A stretch of DNA of 64,000 bases from Rhizobium sp. WYCCWR10014 (GTDB taxonomy: Bacteria; Pseudomonadota; Alphaproteobacteria; Rhizobiales; Rhizobiaceae). The stretch lies in assembly GCF_001657485.1 (NCBI RefSeq), contig NZ_LXFU01000051.1:62001-126000 (forward strand), given 5' to 3'. The position numbers were made by a program, and so were the translations under genes. The notes under the pieces were generated by a model. The model worked only from the letters and a program-made list of their open reading frames with translations, was not told the origin of the DNA and did not search any database. Below, piece by piece: positions 16,884 to 27,057 of this stretch (position 1 is the first letter of the stretch; the number at the start of each line of letters is the position of its first letter).

Positions 16884-16973
16884 GCATGATCCCCCTTTTG
16901 CCGGCTATTGCCGTCGTAGGGGAAGGTTGCACATTGTCAGGCGCGTGGCAATTCGCCCTTTCGCGCCAATGCG

Positions 16974-18161
16974 CTAGTTCGCAAAGGCGGCAATGCCGGT
17001 GATCGCCCGGCCGATGATCAGCGCGTGGATGTCGTGTGTGCCCTCATAGGTGTTGACCACTTCGAGGTTGACGAGATGACGGGCGATGCCGAATTCGTCG
17101 GAGATGCCGTTGCCGCCGAGCATGTCGCGGGCCGCCCGCGCAATCTCCAGCGCCTTGCCGCAGCTGTTGCGCTTGAGGATCGAGGTCAGCTCCACCGGCG
17201 GACGGCCTTCCTCCTTCATGCGGCCAAGCCGCAGGCAGCCCTGAAGACCGAGCGAGATTTCCGCCACCATGTCGGCGAGCTTCTTCTGGATCAGCTGGTT
17301 GGCAGCAAGCGGCCGGCCGAACTGCTTGCGCTCGAGCGTGTATTGCCGGGCTCTTGCATAACAATCCTCGGCCGCACCGAGTGCGCCCCAGGCGATGCCG
17401 AAACGGGCCGAGTTCAGGCAGGTGAACGGTCCCTTGAGGCCGGTTACATCAGGCAGAAGGTTTTCCTCAGGCACGAAGACCCCGTCCATCACCACTTCGC
17501 CGGTGATCGAGGCGCGTAAGCCCACCTTGCCGTGGATCGCGGGCGCCGAAAGTCCTTTCCAGCCCTTTTCGAGGATGAAGCCGCGGATGAGGCCGTCCTC
17601 GGTCTTTGCCCAGACGACAAAGACATCGGCGATCGGCGCGTTGGAGATCCAGGTCTTCGAGCCGGTGAGGCTGTAGCCGCCGTCGACCTTCTTGGCGCGT
17701 GTCGCCATCGAGCCGGGGTCGGAGCCATGATCGGGCTCCGTCAGGCCGAAGCAGCCGATCCATTCGCCGGTGGCGAGTTTCGGCAGGTATTTCAGCTTCT
17801 GCGCCGCGGAGCCGAAGGTTTCGATCGGCACCATCACGAGCGAGGACTGGACGCTCATCATCGAGCGGTAACCGCTATCGACCTTTTCGACCTCGCGGGC
17901 GATCAGGCCGTAGGCGACGTAGCCGAGGCCGGCACCGCCATAATCCGGCGAGATCGTCGGGCCGAGCAGGCCGAGTTCGCCCATTTCGCGGAAGATCTCA
18001 GGATCGGTCTTTTCATGGCGGAAGGCGTCGAGAACGCGGGGCGCAAGCTTTTCCTGCGCATAGGCGCGGGCGGTGTCCTGCACCATGCGCTCTTCGCTGG
18101 TCAGTTGCTCCACCAGGCGGAACGGATCGGCCCAGTCGAAAACTTCGCGCGTATGCTGCAT
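16974..18161 (-). CDS. gcdH: Acyl-CoA dehydrogenase, glutaryl-CoA dehydrogenase type
   Basis: A 395-aa flavoprotein expected to convert glutaryl-CoA to crotonyl-CoA in lysine, hydroxylysine and tryptophan breakdown. Full three-domain ACAD fold: FAD-binding GCFGLTEPDHGSDPG, KTWISNAPIAD, and C-terminal DMLGGNGISDEFGIARH. The catalytic Glu373 is in NTYEGTHDIHALIIGRAITG, the ending typical of GcdH. GAGGAG lies at good spacing before the ATG. No CoA-transferase or LysR partner is adjacent. Confidence 0.9.
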   Translation of the reverse strand: MQHTREVFDWADPFRLVEQLTSEERMVQDTARAYAQEKLAPRVLDAFRHEKTDPEIFREMGELGLLGPTISPDYGGAGLGYVAYGLIAREVEKVDSGYRSMMSVQSSLVMVPIETFGSAAQKLKYLPKLATGEWIGCFGLTEPDHGSDPGSMATRAKKVDGGYSLTGSKTWISNAPIADVFVVWAKTEDGLIRGFILEKGWKGLSAPAIHGKVGLRASITGEVVMDGVFVPEENLLPDVTGLKGPFTCLNSARFGIAWGALGAAEDCYARARQYTLERKQFGRPLAANQLIQKKLADMVAEISLGLQGCLRLGRMKEEGRPPVELTSILKRNSCGKALEIARAARDMLGGNGISDEFGIARHLVNLEVVNTYEGTHDIHALIIGRAITGIAAFAN

Positions 18162-18324
18162 GGCCGTGTCTCCTCAGCTTGCCTCGCCCAAGTTGGCCAT
18201 AGACCCGCCAGCCGACCGCGTCAACAGAGGGCGGCAGTCTCGAAAAGACGGGCCGCGCCATCTTTTCAAAAGCGTCGGCATGATCCACTTTGCCCGCGAT
18301 CGATTCTGGAACGAGGAGGCGGAA

Positions 18325-18663
18325 ATGTCGTCAAGCGATCTGTTCGTATCGGCCGAAGGCGCCGAATGGGTCAATCCTGAGCCCGGCGTCGTCAGGCGCA
18401 TCATGACCTATCTGCCCGAGATGATGATGGTGGAAGTGGCCTTCGAAAGCGGCGCCGTGGGTGCGGCCCATTCGCATCCGCACATTCAGGCCAGTTACGT
18501 CGCCGAAGGCAGTTTCGAAGTGACGATCGATGGCCGGACAGAGGTGCTCAAGCAGGGCGGCAGCTTTATCGTGCCCCCCAATCTGGTCCATGGCGTCAAG
18601 GCGCTGGAAAAGGGCCGGCTGATCGATGCATTCACCCCGCACCGGGCCGAATTCCTGAGGTAA
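18325..18663 (+). CDS. Small cupin-domain protein
   Basis: A 112-aa single-domain beta-barrel. Metal-ligand motif 1 is HSHPHIQASYVAEGSFE and motif 2 contains PPNLVHGVKAL, so metal-binding His residues appear to be kept. The start at 18325 is chosen because GAGGAGGCGG precedes it; a longer in-frame start at 18073 would overlap the divergent gcdH. Such cupins often act on sugars or uronates (KdgF-like), but no pathway neighbour supports a specific role. Confidence 0.82.
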   Translation: MSSSDLFVSAEGAEWVNPEPGVVRRIMTYLPEMMMVEVAFESGAVGAAHSHPHIQASYVAEGSFEVTIDGRTEVLKQGGSFIVPPNLVHGVKALEKGRLIDAFTPHRAEFLR

Positions 18664-18665
18664 CA

Positions 18666-18714
18666 AGAGCATGATGCCGAAAACTGTGAGCGGTTTTTGC
18701 ACGACACTCATGCT
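18666..18714. repeat. Dispersed intergenic palindrome, copy B
   Basis: Starts AGAGCATGATGCCGAAAACT and ends in CACTCATGCT, with outer arms AGCATGA and TCATGCT. It is related to the segment at 3989-4034. It lies between the convergent cupin and LysR genes and may serve as a two-way transcript end. Confidence 0.7.
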
Positions 18715-18718
18715 GTAG

Positions 18719-19672
18719 TTAAATATCCGATCTTGCCCGGCGCGCCGGACCGGCGGCGGTGACATAGGGCGGTACGAAGCGCGTATCCTCGCCGCGCACC
18801 GCCTCGCGCAGGAAGTCGATGACGGCGCGAACGCGCGGCGCCTGTTTCAGGTCGCGATGGCAGGTGATCCAGTAATGGCGCTTGAGGTCGATCTCCTCGG
18901 GCAGCACACGCACGAGTTCGGGATAACGGCTGGCGAAGAAATAGGGCAGGATGCAGAGGCCGAGGCCGTTTCTGGTGGCAGTGAGCTGCGCGAAGATGCT
19001 GGAGCTCTGGAATTGCGGCTTGATGCGCGGGTGCACGTCGCCCAGATAATCCAGGCCCGGCGCGAAAATCATCTCCTCGATATAGCTGACGAATGGATGG
19101 CCGAGCAGGTCTTCGCGGCAGGTGATCGGCGCTGCCTTCGCCAGATAGTCGCGCGAGCCATAGACCTGCAGGTGGTAGTCCGTCAGCTTCTCGGCGAAAT
19201 AAGCCCCGCCCTTCGGCTCGTCGAGAACGACGGAAAGATCGGCCTCCTTGCGTGACAGCGACATGATCTGCTGGATCGTCACCAGTTCGAGCGAGAGATG
19301 CGGATGCTGGGCGGCAAACTGCGGCAGCACGGTTGCGAAGAAGAAATTGGCAAAACCCTCCGGCGCGCTCAGCCTCACCAGACCGCGCTGCGCCATCGAG
19401 CCGGCGGCAAGATCGGCGCGCAGCCGCTCGGTCTCCTGCTCCATCTTCTCGGCCGTCTCGACAAAACGCGTGCCCATGGCGGTCAGCACGTAGCCGCGCG
19501 GATTGCGCTCGAACAGCTTGACCTTGAGGGTGAACTCCAGCCGGTCGATGCGGCGCGAGACGGTGGCATGGCTGGAACGCAGCTGGCGGGCCGCCGTCGA
19601 CAGCTGTCCCGTGCGGGCGACGGCTAGAAAAAACTGCAGATCGTCCCAAGTAAACTGCGGTGGATTGTTCAT
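18719..19672 (-). CDS. LysR-type regulator, divergent from the Liv-type operon
   Basis: A 317-aa regulator with an N-terminal winged helix (residues about 8-66, AARQLRSSHATVSRRIDRLE) and a periplasmic-binding-like effector domain. GAGGGGATCG precedes the ATG. It is transcribed away from the five-gene ABC operon beginning at 19847, and the 174-bp gap holds a perfect 18-bp palindrome close to its own start. The usual inference is that it controls that operon and itself. The inducer is unknown. Confidence 0.9.
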   Translation of the reverse strand: MNNPPQFTWDDLQFFLAVARTGQLSTAARQLRSSHATVSRRIDRLEFTLKVKLFERNPRGYVLTAMGTRFVETAEKMEQETERLRADLAAGSMAQRGLVRLSAPEGFANFFFATVLPQFAAQHPHLSLELVTIQQIMSLSRKEADLSVVLDEPKGGAYFAEKLTDYHLQVYGSRDYLAKAAPITCREDLLGHPFVSYIEEMIFAPGLDYLGDVHPRIKPQFQSSSIFAQLTATRNGLGLCILPYFFASRYPELVRVLPEEIDLKRHYWITCHRDLKQAPRVRAVIDFLREAVRGEDTRFVPPYVTAAGPARRARSDI

Positions 19673-19683
19673 CGCGATCCCCT

Positions 19684-19701
19684 CTGTTCAAAAATGAACA
19701 G
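19684..19701. promoter_or_regulatory. Perfect palindrome CTGTTCA-AAAA-TGAACAG, probable LysR operator
   Basis: Seven-bp arms with a 4-bp AT spacer, 12 bp from the lysR start. The half-site TGAACAG occurs again at 19805-19811 inside ATCTGAACAGAT, about 36 bp before the binding-protein gene, so both ends of the gap carry the motif. Confidence 0.65.
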
Positions 19702-19846
19702 ATACTGTTTGGAATTAGTTGTAAATCACCCGTTGCCTCAGGGCGGAATTTCCGTGATCGTAAGGTGAGGGTCCGTCGTTCTGAGGAGTGCGGCTGGCCA
19801 AATCTGAACAGATCCGCAATCTGGCCAATCTCTGGGAGGAGATCAT

Positions 19847-21052
19847 ATGCGAAATAATCTCATTGCATCAGTTGCATTTCTGCTTGCGAGCAGCACTGCG
19901 GTGCTCGCGCAGAGCGCGACCGACGGCAAGGTCAAGATCGGCATCCTGAACGACCAGTCGGGTGTCTATGCCGATTTCGGCGGCAAGTCCTCCGTCGAAG
20001 CCGCCAAGATGGCGGTCGAGGATTTCGGCGGCAAGGTGCTCGACGTTCCAGTCGAGATCGTCGATGCCGATCACCAGAACAAACCGGATATCGCCTCCAA
20101 CATCGCCCGCCAGTGGTACGACACCGAGCAGGTGGATGCGATCATGGAACTGACGACCTCGTCGGTGGCGCTCGCCGTGCAGGCGATCGGCAAGGAGAAG
20201 AAGAAGATCGACATCGTCACCGGTGCGGCGACGACCGATCTCACCGGCAAGGCCTGTTCGCCTTACGGCTTCCATTGGGCCTACGATACCCATGCGCTCG
20301 CCGTCGGCACCGGCGGCGCACTCGTCAAGCAGGGCGGCGACAGCTGGTTCTTCCTGACCGCCGACTATGCCTTCGGCTATTCGCTGGAGCAGCAGACCAG
20401 CGATTACGTCAAGGCGAGCGGCGGCAAGGTCGTCGGCGCCGTCCGCCATCCGCTGTCGAGCCAAGATTTCTCGTCCTTCCTGCTGCAGGCGCAATCATCC
20501 GGCGCCAAGGTGATCGGCCTTGCCAATGCCGGCCTCGACACCGCAAACGCCATCAAGCAGGCGGCCGAATTCGGCATCACCCAGGGCGGCCAGCATCTGG
20601 CGGCACTGCTTTTCACGCTTGCCGAAGTCCATGGTCTCGGGCTCGAAGCGGCTCAAGGGTTGACGCTGACGGAAGGTTTTTACTGGAACCGCGACGACGA
20701 AAGTCGCGCCTTCGCCAAGAAGTTCTTCGCCCGCACCGGCAAGATGCCGAATATGGTCCACACCGGCACCTATTCGGCAGTGACGCAATATCTGAAGGCG
20801 GTGCAGAAGGCCGGCACCGACGAAACGGAAGCCGTCGCCAAGCAGCTGCATGAAATGCCGGTCGATGACGTCTTCGGCCGTGGCGGCACGGTCGGCGCCA
20901 ATGGCCGCATGATCCACGACATGTACCTGCTGCAGGTCAAGAAGCCTTCCGAGAGCAAGGAGCCGTGGGATTACTTCAACGTGCTCGCCACCATTCCCGG
21001 CAAGGAAGCCTATATCGATCCCGCCAAGAGCGGCTGCGATCTGGTGAAGTAA
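19847..21052 (+). CDS. Periplasmic branched-chain amino acid-type substrate-binding protein
   Basis: A 401-aa type-I periplasmic binding protein of the Leu/Ile/Val family. The signal peptide ends VLAQS near residue 22. Typical motifs include KIGILNDQSGVYADFGG, VEIVDADHQNKPDIA and TADYAFGYSLEQQ. GGGAGGAG lies 7-8 bp before the ATG. First gene of an operon with two ATPases, two permeases and two oxidoreductases. Family members also bind aromatic acids, amides and hydroxyacids; the downstream enzymes hint that the ligand is not a plain amino acid. Confidence 0.92.
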   Translation: MRNNLIASVAFLLASSTAVLAQSATDGKVKIGILNDQSGVYADFGGKSSVEAAKMAVEDFGGKVLDVPVEIVDADHQNKPDIASNIARQWYDTEQVDAIMELTTSSVALAVQAIGKEKKKIDIVTGAATTDLTGKACSPYGFHWAYDTHALAVGTGGALVKQGGDSWFFLTADYAFGYSLEQQTSDYVKASGGKVVGAVRHPLSSQDFSSFLLQAQSSGAKVIGLANAGLDTANAIKQAAEFGITQGGQHLAALLFTLAEVHGLGLEAAQGLTLTEGFYWNRDDESRAFAKKFFARTGKMPNMVHTGTYSAVTQYLKAVQKAGTDETEAVAKQLHEMPVDDVFGRGGTVGANGRMIHDMYLLQVKKPSESKEPWDYFNVLATIPGKEAYIDPAKSGCDLVK

Positions 21053-21057
21053 GCACG

Positions 21058-21839
21058 ATGGCGGTTTCCGCAATTGAAACTCAGGAAAAGCCGCGGGTGG
21101 TATTGTCCGCCCGCGGCCTGCGCCGCGATTTCGGCGGCTTCACGGCCGTCAAGAACGTCGATCTCGATGTGCATGATGCCAGCGTGCATGCACTGATCGG
21201 CCCGAACGGCGCCGGCAAGACGACGGTCTTCAACCTGCTGACCAAGTTCCTGCAGCCGACCTCAGGCACCATCAGCCTGATGGGCGTCGACATCACGAAA
21301 ACGCCGCCCGACAAGGTGGCGCGCATGGGGCTGGTCCGCTCTTTCCAGATCTCGGCGGTCTTCCCGCATCTGACCGTTCTCGACAATGTGCGCGTGGCGC
21401 TGCAGCGGCCGAACAATCTTTCCACACAGTTCTGGCGGCCGCTTTCGGCACTCGACCGGCTGAACGAGCGCGCCGAGCAACTGCTGGACAGCGTTGGGCT
21501 TTCCAAGGAGCGCGATCATATCGCCGCCGATCTTTCCTATGGCCGCAAGCGCGTGCTGGAGATCGCCACCACGCTGGCGCTCGAACCGAAGGTGCTGCTG
21601 CTCGACGAGCCGATGGCCGGCATGGGGCAGGAGGATGTCGGCGTCGTCTCCTCGATCATCCGCGAGGTCGCCCGCGACCGCGCCGTATTGATGGTCGAGC
21701 ACAATCTCTCCGTCGTCGCCAATATCTGCCAGCATGTCACCGTGCTGCAGCGCGGCGAGATTCTCGCCGAGGGCGATTATGCGACCGTCAGCCAGGACGA
21801 GCGTGTGCGTGTCGCCTATATGGGCACGGAGGAGCATTG

Positions 21840-21840
<1 letters not shown>
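21058..21840 (+). CDS. livG: Liv-type ABC transporter ATPase (LivG)
   Basis: A 260-aa ATPase with Walker A GPNGAGKTT, signature LSYGRKRVLEIATTLA, Walker B VLLLDEPMAGM and switch His in VEHNLSVV. The start at 21058 lies 5 bp after the binding-protein stop; an earlier in-frame start at 20965 would overlap that gene. The C-terminal extension ends VRVAYMGTEEH, as in LivG proteins, to engage the second permease. Confidence 0.93.
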
Positions 21841-22541
<701 letters not shown>

Positions 22542-22545
22542 CCAG

Positions 22546-23433
22546 ATGACGATGATCTTCGGCATTCCCCTGCAGGCGCTGTTCGGCCAGCTGCTGATCG
22601 GCCTGATCAATGGCTCGTTCTATGCGCTGCTCAGCCTCGGCCTCGCCATCATCTTCGGCCTGCTCAGGGTGATCAACTTCGCCCATGGCGCGCAATATAT
22701 GCTCGGCGCCTTCGTTGCCTACCTGCTGCTGACCTATGCCGGCATCGGCTACTGGCCGTCATTGATCCTGGCGCCGGTTATCGTCGGCCTTGCCGGGGCA
22801 ATCATCGAGCGGCTGTTCCTGCGCCGGCTCTACGATCTCGATCCGCTCTACGGCCTGCTCTTCACCTTCGGGCTGGCGCTCGCGGTCGAGGGCACCTTCC
22901 GTTACCTCTACGGCTCTTCCGGCCAGCCCTATGCGACGCCGGCAGCGCTTGCCGGCGGGGCAAACCTCGGCTTCATGTTCCTGCCGATCTATCGCGGCTG
23001 GGTGGTCGTCGTCTCGCTCGTCGTCTGCCTCGGCACATGGCTGCTGATCGAGAAGACCAAGCTCGGTGCCTATCTCAGGGCTGCGACCGAAAACGCCGTG
23101 CTGGTGCAGGTCTTCGGTGTCAACGTGCCGGTACTCTTGACGCTCACCTATGCGCTCGGCGCCGGCCTTGCGGCCTTTGCCGGCGTGCTGGCGGCGCCGA
23201 TCTACCAGGTGTCGCCGCTGATGGGCTCGAACATGATCATCGTCGTCTTCGCCGTCGTCGTCGTCGGCGGCATGGGATCGATCATGGGCGCGATCATCAC
23301 CGGTTATGTGCTCGGCATTGCCGAGGGCCTGACCAAGGTCTTCTATCCCGAGGCTTCCAACATCGTGATCTTCGTCATCATGGCGATCGTGCTTCTCATC
23401 AGGCCCGCGGGCCTCTTCGGACGGGATGCTTGA
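22546..23433 (+). CDS. livH: Liv-type ABC transporter permease (LivH)
   Basis: A 295-aa permease with about eight hydrophobic helices and the family start LINGSFYALLSLGLAIIFGLLRVINFAHG. The VVGGMGSIMGAIITGYVLG loop contacts the ATPases. The start at 22546 follows the livF stop by 4 bp; longer frames would overlap livF without reason. Confidence 0.93.
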   Translation: MTMIFGIPLQALFGQLLIGLINGSFYALLSLGLAIIFGLLRVINFAHGAQYMLGAFVAYLLLTYAGIGYWPSLILAPVIVGLAGAIIERLFLRRLYDLDPLYGLLFTFGLALAVEGTFRYLYGSSGQPYATPAALAGGANLGFMFLPIYRGWVVVVSLVVCLGTWLLIEKTKLGAYLRAATENAVLVQVFGVNVPVLLTLTYALGAGLAAFAGVLAAPIYQVSPLMGSNMIIVVFAVVVVGGMGSIMGAIITGYVLGIAEGLTKVFYPEASNIVIFVIMAIVLLIRPAGLFGRDA

Positions 23434-23434
23434 C

Positions 23435-24424
23435 ATGGCTGACATCACCGAAACCATCCAAGTGGAAAAAAGCCGAACCGCCTTTTCGGTGCAGGCGGGT
23501 TTTCTGCTGGCGGGGCTGCTGCTCCTGCTGCTGGCGCCGTTTTTCTTCTACCCGATCTTCCTGATGAAGCTGCTCTGCTTCGCGCTTTTTGCCTGTGCCT
23601 TCAACCTGCTGCTCGGCTATACCGGCCTGCTGTCCTTCGGCCACGCCACCTTCTTCGGCGGTGCCGCCTATTTCACCGCCTATACGGTGAAGACATGGGG
23701 CCTGCCGCCGGAACTCGGCATCCTGATCGGCGTGGCGGGTGCGGCGTTTCTCGGTCTCGTCATGGGCTTCTTCGCCATCCGCCGCCAGGGCATCTATTTC
23801 GCGATGATCACGCTGGCGTTGTCGCAGATGTTCTTCTTCTTCTGCCTGCAGGCGGAATTCACCGAAGGCGAGGACGGTATCCAGTCGGTGCCGCGCGGCC
23901 ATCTCTTCGGCTTCATCGATCTGAACAGTTCGACCAACATGTACTATTTCGTGCTGGCCGTCTTTCTCGTCGGCATCCTGATCATCTGGCGCTTTATCAA
24001 TTCGCCCTTCGGCATGATTCTGAAATCGATCCGCGAAAACGAGCAGCGGGCAATCTCGCTCGGCTATTCCGTGGCGCGCTATAAGCTCGGTGCCTTCGTC
24101 ATGTCGGCAGCGCTTGCGGGGCTCGCGGGCGCGGTGAAATCGATCGTCTTCCAGTTCGCGACGCTGACCGATGTCGCCTGGCAGATGTCGGGCGAGGTAA
24201 TCCTGATGACCCTGCTCGGCGGCATAGGCACGCTGATCGGCCCGCTGTTCGGCGCCGGGTTGGTGGTGGTGCTGGAAAACTACCTCGCCACCTCGGAATT
24301 CCCGGTGACGATCATCACCGGCATCGTCTTCATGGTCTGCGTGCTGATCTTCCGCCGCGGCATCATCGGCGAATTCTACGCCTCGCGGCTGGGGCGGAAA
24401 CTGGGCTTCGTCTATCGCCGCTGA
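23435..24424 (+). CDS. livM: Liv-type ABC transporter permease (LivM)
   Basis: A 329-aa permease with a short cytoplasmic N-terminus and about ten helices. Signature FNLLLGYTGLLSFGHATFFG and ATPase-contact loop GEVILMTLLGGIGTLIGPLFGAG. The ATG at 23435 lies 1 bp after livH; an in-frame ATG at 23426 inside livH is an alternative, adding three residues. Last transport gene before the oxidoreductases. Confidence 0.92.
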   Translation: MADITETIQVEKSRTAFSVQAGFLLAGLLLLLLAPFFFYPIFLMKLLCFALFACAFNLLLGYTGLLSFGHATFFGGAAYFTAYTVKTWGLPPELGILIGVAGAAFLGLVMGFFAIRRQGIYFAMITLALSQMFFFFCLQAEFTEGEDGIQSVPRGHLFGFIDLNSSTNMYYFVLAVFLVGILIIWRFINSPFGMILKSIRENEQRAISLGYSVARYKLGAFVMSAALAGLAGAVKSIVFQFATLTDVAWQMSGEVILMTLLGGIGTLIGPLFGAGLVVVLENYLATSEFPVTIITGIVFMVCVLIFRRGIIGEFYASRLGRKLGFVYRR

Positions 24425-24500
24425 ACGTGCGGACCTCTCTCTTTCCGGAAAGAACTGCTCTTTCGCGGGAAAAGAGACGGGCAGCGGCGCTGCGACTCTT

Positions 24501-24525
24501 CCTCTCCCCGTGCTGCGGGGAGGGG
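24501..24525 (+). other. GC-rich hairpin between livM and the GMC oxidoreductase
   Basis: CCTCTCCCCG, loop TGCTG, and CGGGGAGGGG form a stem of about ten pairs with one mismatch. No T-run follows. It may reduce read-through or protect the upstream transporter mRNA. Similar CTCCCCG hairpins recur between genes in rhizobia. Confidence 0.5.
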
Positions 24526-24560
24526 GAAGCGGCAAGCATCTGGAGTTTCATGCAGGGCAC

Positions 24561-26156
24561 ATGGATCGTTACGACTATATCATCATCGGGGCAGGCAGCG
24601 CCGGCTGCGTGCTCGCCAACCGGCTGTCTGCCGATGGCCGGAGCCGGGTGCTGCTGCTGGAAGCCGGCGGCAGCGACAACTACCACTGGATCCATATTCC
24701 GGTCGGTTATCTCTATTGCATCAACAATCCGCGAACCGACTGGTGCTTCACCACGGCGCCGGAAGCGGGGTTGAACGGCCGGGCGCTGAGTTATCCGCGC
24801 GGCAAGGTCCTCGGCGGCTGTTCGTCGATCAACGGCATGATCTACATGCGCGGCCAGGCGCGCGATTACGACCTCTGGCGGCAGATGGGCTGCAGCGGCT
24901 GGGGCTGGGACGATGTTCTGCCCTTCTTCCGCAAGTCGGAGGATTTTTATCGCGGCGAAGACGAGATGCATGGTGCCGGCGGCGAATGGCGCATCGAGAA
25001 GGCGCGTGTGCGCTGGGCCGTGCTCGATGCCTTCCAGCAGGCCGCCAAGGAAGCGGGCATCCCGGAGACTGCGGATTTCAACCGCGGCAGCAACGAGGGC
25101 TCCGGCTATTTCGACGTCAACCAACGCTCCGGCATTCGCTGGAACACCTCAAAGGCCTTCCTGCGCCCGGCGATGAGGCGCTCCAACCTGACCGTGCTCA
25201 CCAAGGCGCAGGTCCGGCGGCTGCTGGTGGAGGAAGGCGCCGTTGCCGGCGTCGAGTTCCAGCATCGTGGCGTGGCGAAGCGCGCCTATGCGGCGAAAGA
25301 AACCGTCCTTTCGGCCGGTTCGATCGGCTCGCCGCATATCCTGGAACTGTCAGGCATCGGCAGGGGCGAGGTTCTCAGGCAGGCCGGCGTCGATGTCGTC
25401 ACCGAGGTCAAGGGTGTCGGCGAGAACCTGCAGGACCATCTGCAGCTGCGTCTGGCCTATAAGGTGACGGGGGTTCCGACGCTGAACGAGAAGGCGACGA
25501 AGCTGATCGGCAAGGCGGCGATTGGGCTCGAATATCTCGTCCGCCGCTCCGGGCCGATGGCGATGGCGCCGAGCCAGCTCGGCATCTTCACCCGATCAGG
25601 CCCGGACCGGGAGACGCCCGACCTGCAATATCACGTGCAGCCGGTCTCGCTGGAGAAGTTCGGCGATCCCGTCCACCCTTTCCCGGCAATCACGGCGAGC
25701 GTCTGCAATTTGAGGCCGGAAAGCCGCGGTTCGGTTCACTTGTCCAGCCCGGATTTTGCCGCCCAGCCGACGATCAGCCCGAAATACCTCTCGACGCAGC
25801 GCGATCGTGACATAGCTGTTCGCTCAATACGGTTGACGCGCAAGATCGTCACGCAGCCTTCGTTTGCCCGTTTCAGGCCGGAGGAATTCAAGCCGGGGCC
25901 CGCCTACCAGACGGAGGCCGATCTGGAGCGGGCGGCGGGCGAGATCGGCACGACGATCTTCCATCCCGTCGGCACCTGCCGCATGGGTGCCGACAGGGAC
26001 AGCGTCGTCGATCCCAGGCTGAGATTCCGGGCGCTCACCAAGCTCAGGATTGCCGACGCCTCGGTGATGCCGTCGATCACCTCGGGCAACACCAATTCGC
26101 CGACCATCATGATCGCCGAAAAGGCGGCAGTGATGATCCTCGAAGACAATCGATAG
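24561..26156 (+). CDS. GMC family FAD-dependent alcohol/choline dehydrogenase-like oxidoreductase
   Basis: A 531-aa flavoenzyme that oxidises a primary alcohol. N-terminal FAD motif IIIGAGSAGCVLANRLS; GMC signature 1 PRGKVLGGCSSINGMIYMRG; signature 2 GSIGSPHILELSGIG; C-terminal catalytic His regions HPVGTCRMG and NTNSPTIMIAEKAA. The start at 24561 is the ATG directly before MDRYDY. It follows a Liv-type transporter and precedes a hydroxyacid dehydrogenase by 12 bp, so the likely substrate is an imported alcohol. BetA is a relative, but no betB is adjacent. Confidence 0.88.
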   Translation: MDRYDYIIIGAGSAGCVLANRLSADGRSRVLLLEAGGSDNYHWIHIPVGYLYCINNPRTDWCFTTAPEAGLNGRALSYPRGKVLGGCSSINGMIYMRGQARDYDLWRQMGCSGWGWDDVLPFFRKSEDFYRGEDEMHGAGGEWRIEKARVRWAVLDAFQQAAKEAGIPETADFNRGSNEGSGYFDVNQRSGIRWNTSKAFLRPAMRRSNLTVLTKAQVRRLLVEEGAVAGVEFQHRGVAKRAYAAKETVLSAGSIGSPHILELSGIGRGEVLRQAGVDVVTEVKGVGENLQDHLQLRLAYKVTGVPTLNEKATKLIGKAAIGLEYLVRRSGPMAMAPSQLGIFTRSGPDRETPDLQYHVQPVSLEKFGDPVHPFPAITASVCNLRPESRGSVHLSSPDFAAQPTISPKYLSTQRDRDIAVRSIRLTRKIVTQPSFARFRPEEFKPGPAYQTEADLERAAGEIGTTIFHPVGTCRMGADRDSVVDPRLRFRALTKLRIADASVMPSITSGNTNSPTIMIAEKAAVMILEDNR

Positions 26157-26168
26157 GAGGAGAAGACC

Positions 26169-27050
26169 ATGGCAAGGATCGCATTCATCGGCCTCGGCAA
26201 CATGGGGGGGCCGATGGCGGCCAATCTGGTCAAATCAGGTCACGAGGTCCTCGGCTTCGATCTCGCGGCTTCGGTGCTGAAGGCTGCCGAGGAGAGCGGC
26301 GTCAAGCCGGCAAGCCATGCCAGCCAGGCGGTCAAGGAGGCGGAGATCATCATCACCATGCTGCCGCAGGGCAGACATGTGCTGACCGCCTGGACCGATA
26401 TCCTGCAGTCCGCCGCGCAAGGCACGCTGGTCATCGATTGCTCGACCATCGATGTCGAAAGCAGCCGCAAGGCGCATGAGATGGCCAAGGCCGCAAGCTG
26501 CCTGTCGCTCGACGCCCCCGTCTCCGGCGGCACGGGCGGGGCGAGCGCGGGCACGCTGACCTTCATGGCCGGCGGCTCGGAAGAGGCCTTCGCCAAGGCA
26601 AAACCAATCCTCGAGGCCATGGGAAAGAAGATCGTCCATTGCGGCGAGGCAGGCGCCGGCCAGGCGGCAAAGATCTGCAACAACATGATATTAGGCATTT
26701 CGATGGTGGGTGTCTGCGAGGCCTTCGTGCTCGCAGAAAAGCTTGGCCTCTCGCATCAGGCGCTGTTCGACGTCGCCTCGACCTCGTCTGGCCAGTGCTG
26801 GTCGATCAACACCTATTGCCCGGTGCCCGGACCCGTGCCGACCTCGCCGGCGAACAACGAATACAAGCCGGGTTTTGCCGCAGCGCTGATGCTGAAGGAT
26901 CTCAGGCTTTCACAGGAGGCGGCGCTGACAAGCGGCGCCTCCACCCCGCTCGGCGCGGAAGCAGCACAGCTTTATGCGCTCTTCGAAAAGCAGGGAAATG
27001 GCGGAAGGGACTTTTCCGCCATCATCGAGATGTTCCGCGAGAAGGCGTAA
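26169..27050 (+). CDS. mmsB: 3-hydroxyisobutyrate dehydrogenase family enzyme
   Basis: A 293-aa NAD-dependent beta-hydroxyacid dehydrogenase. Rossmann motif FIGLGNMGGPMAANL (6-20), substrate motif DAPVSGGTGGASAGTL (115-130), catalytic Lys168 in GAGQAAKICNN. AGGAGGAG lies 6 bp before the ATG. In valine breakdown this enzyme makes methylmalonate semialdehyde. Here it is paired with a GMC oxidoreductase in a transporter operon, so another hydroxyacid, such as tartronate semialdehyde-like compounds, is possible. Confidence 0.87.
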   Translation: MARIAFIGLGNMGGPMAANLVKSGHEVLGFDLAASVLKAAEESGVKPASHASQAVKEAEIIITMLPQGRHVLTAWTDILQSAAQGTLVIDCSTIDVESSRKAHEMAKAASCLSLDAPVSGGTGGASAGTLTFMAGGSEEAFAKAKPILEAMGKKIVHCGEAGAGQAAKICNNMILGISMVGVCEAFVLAEKLGLSHQALFDVASTSSGQCWSINTYCPVPGPVPTSPANNEYKPGFAAALMLKDLRLSQEAALTSGASTPLGAEAAQLYALFEKQGNGGRDFSAIIEMFREKA

Positions 27051-27057
27051 GCGGCAC

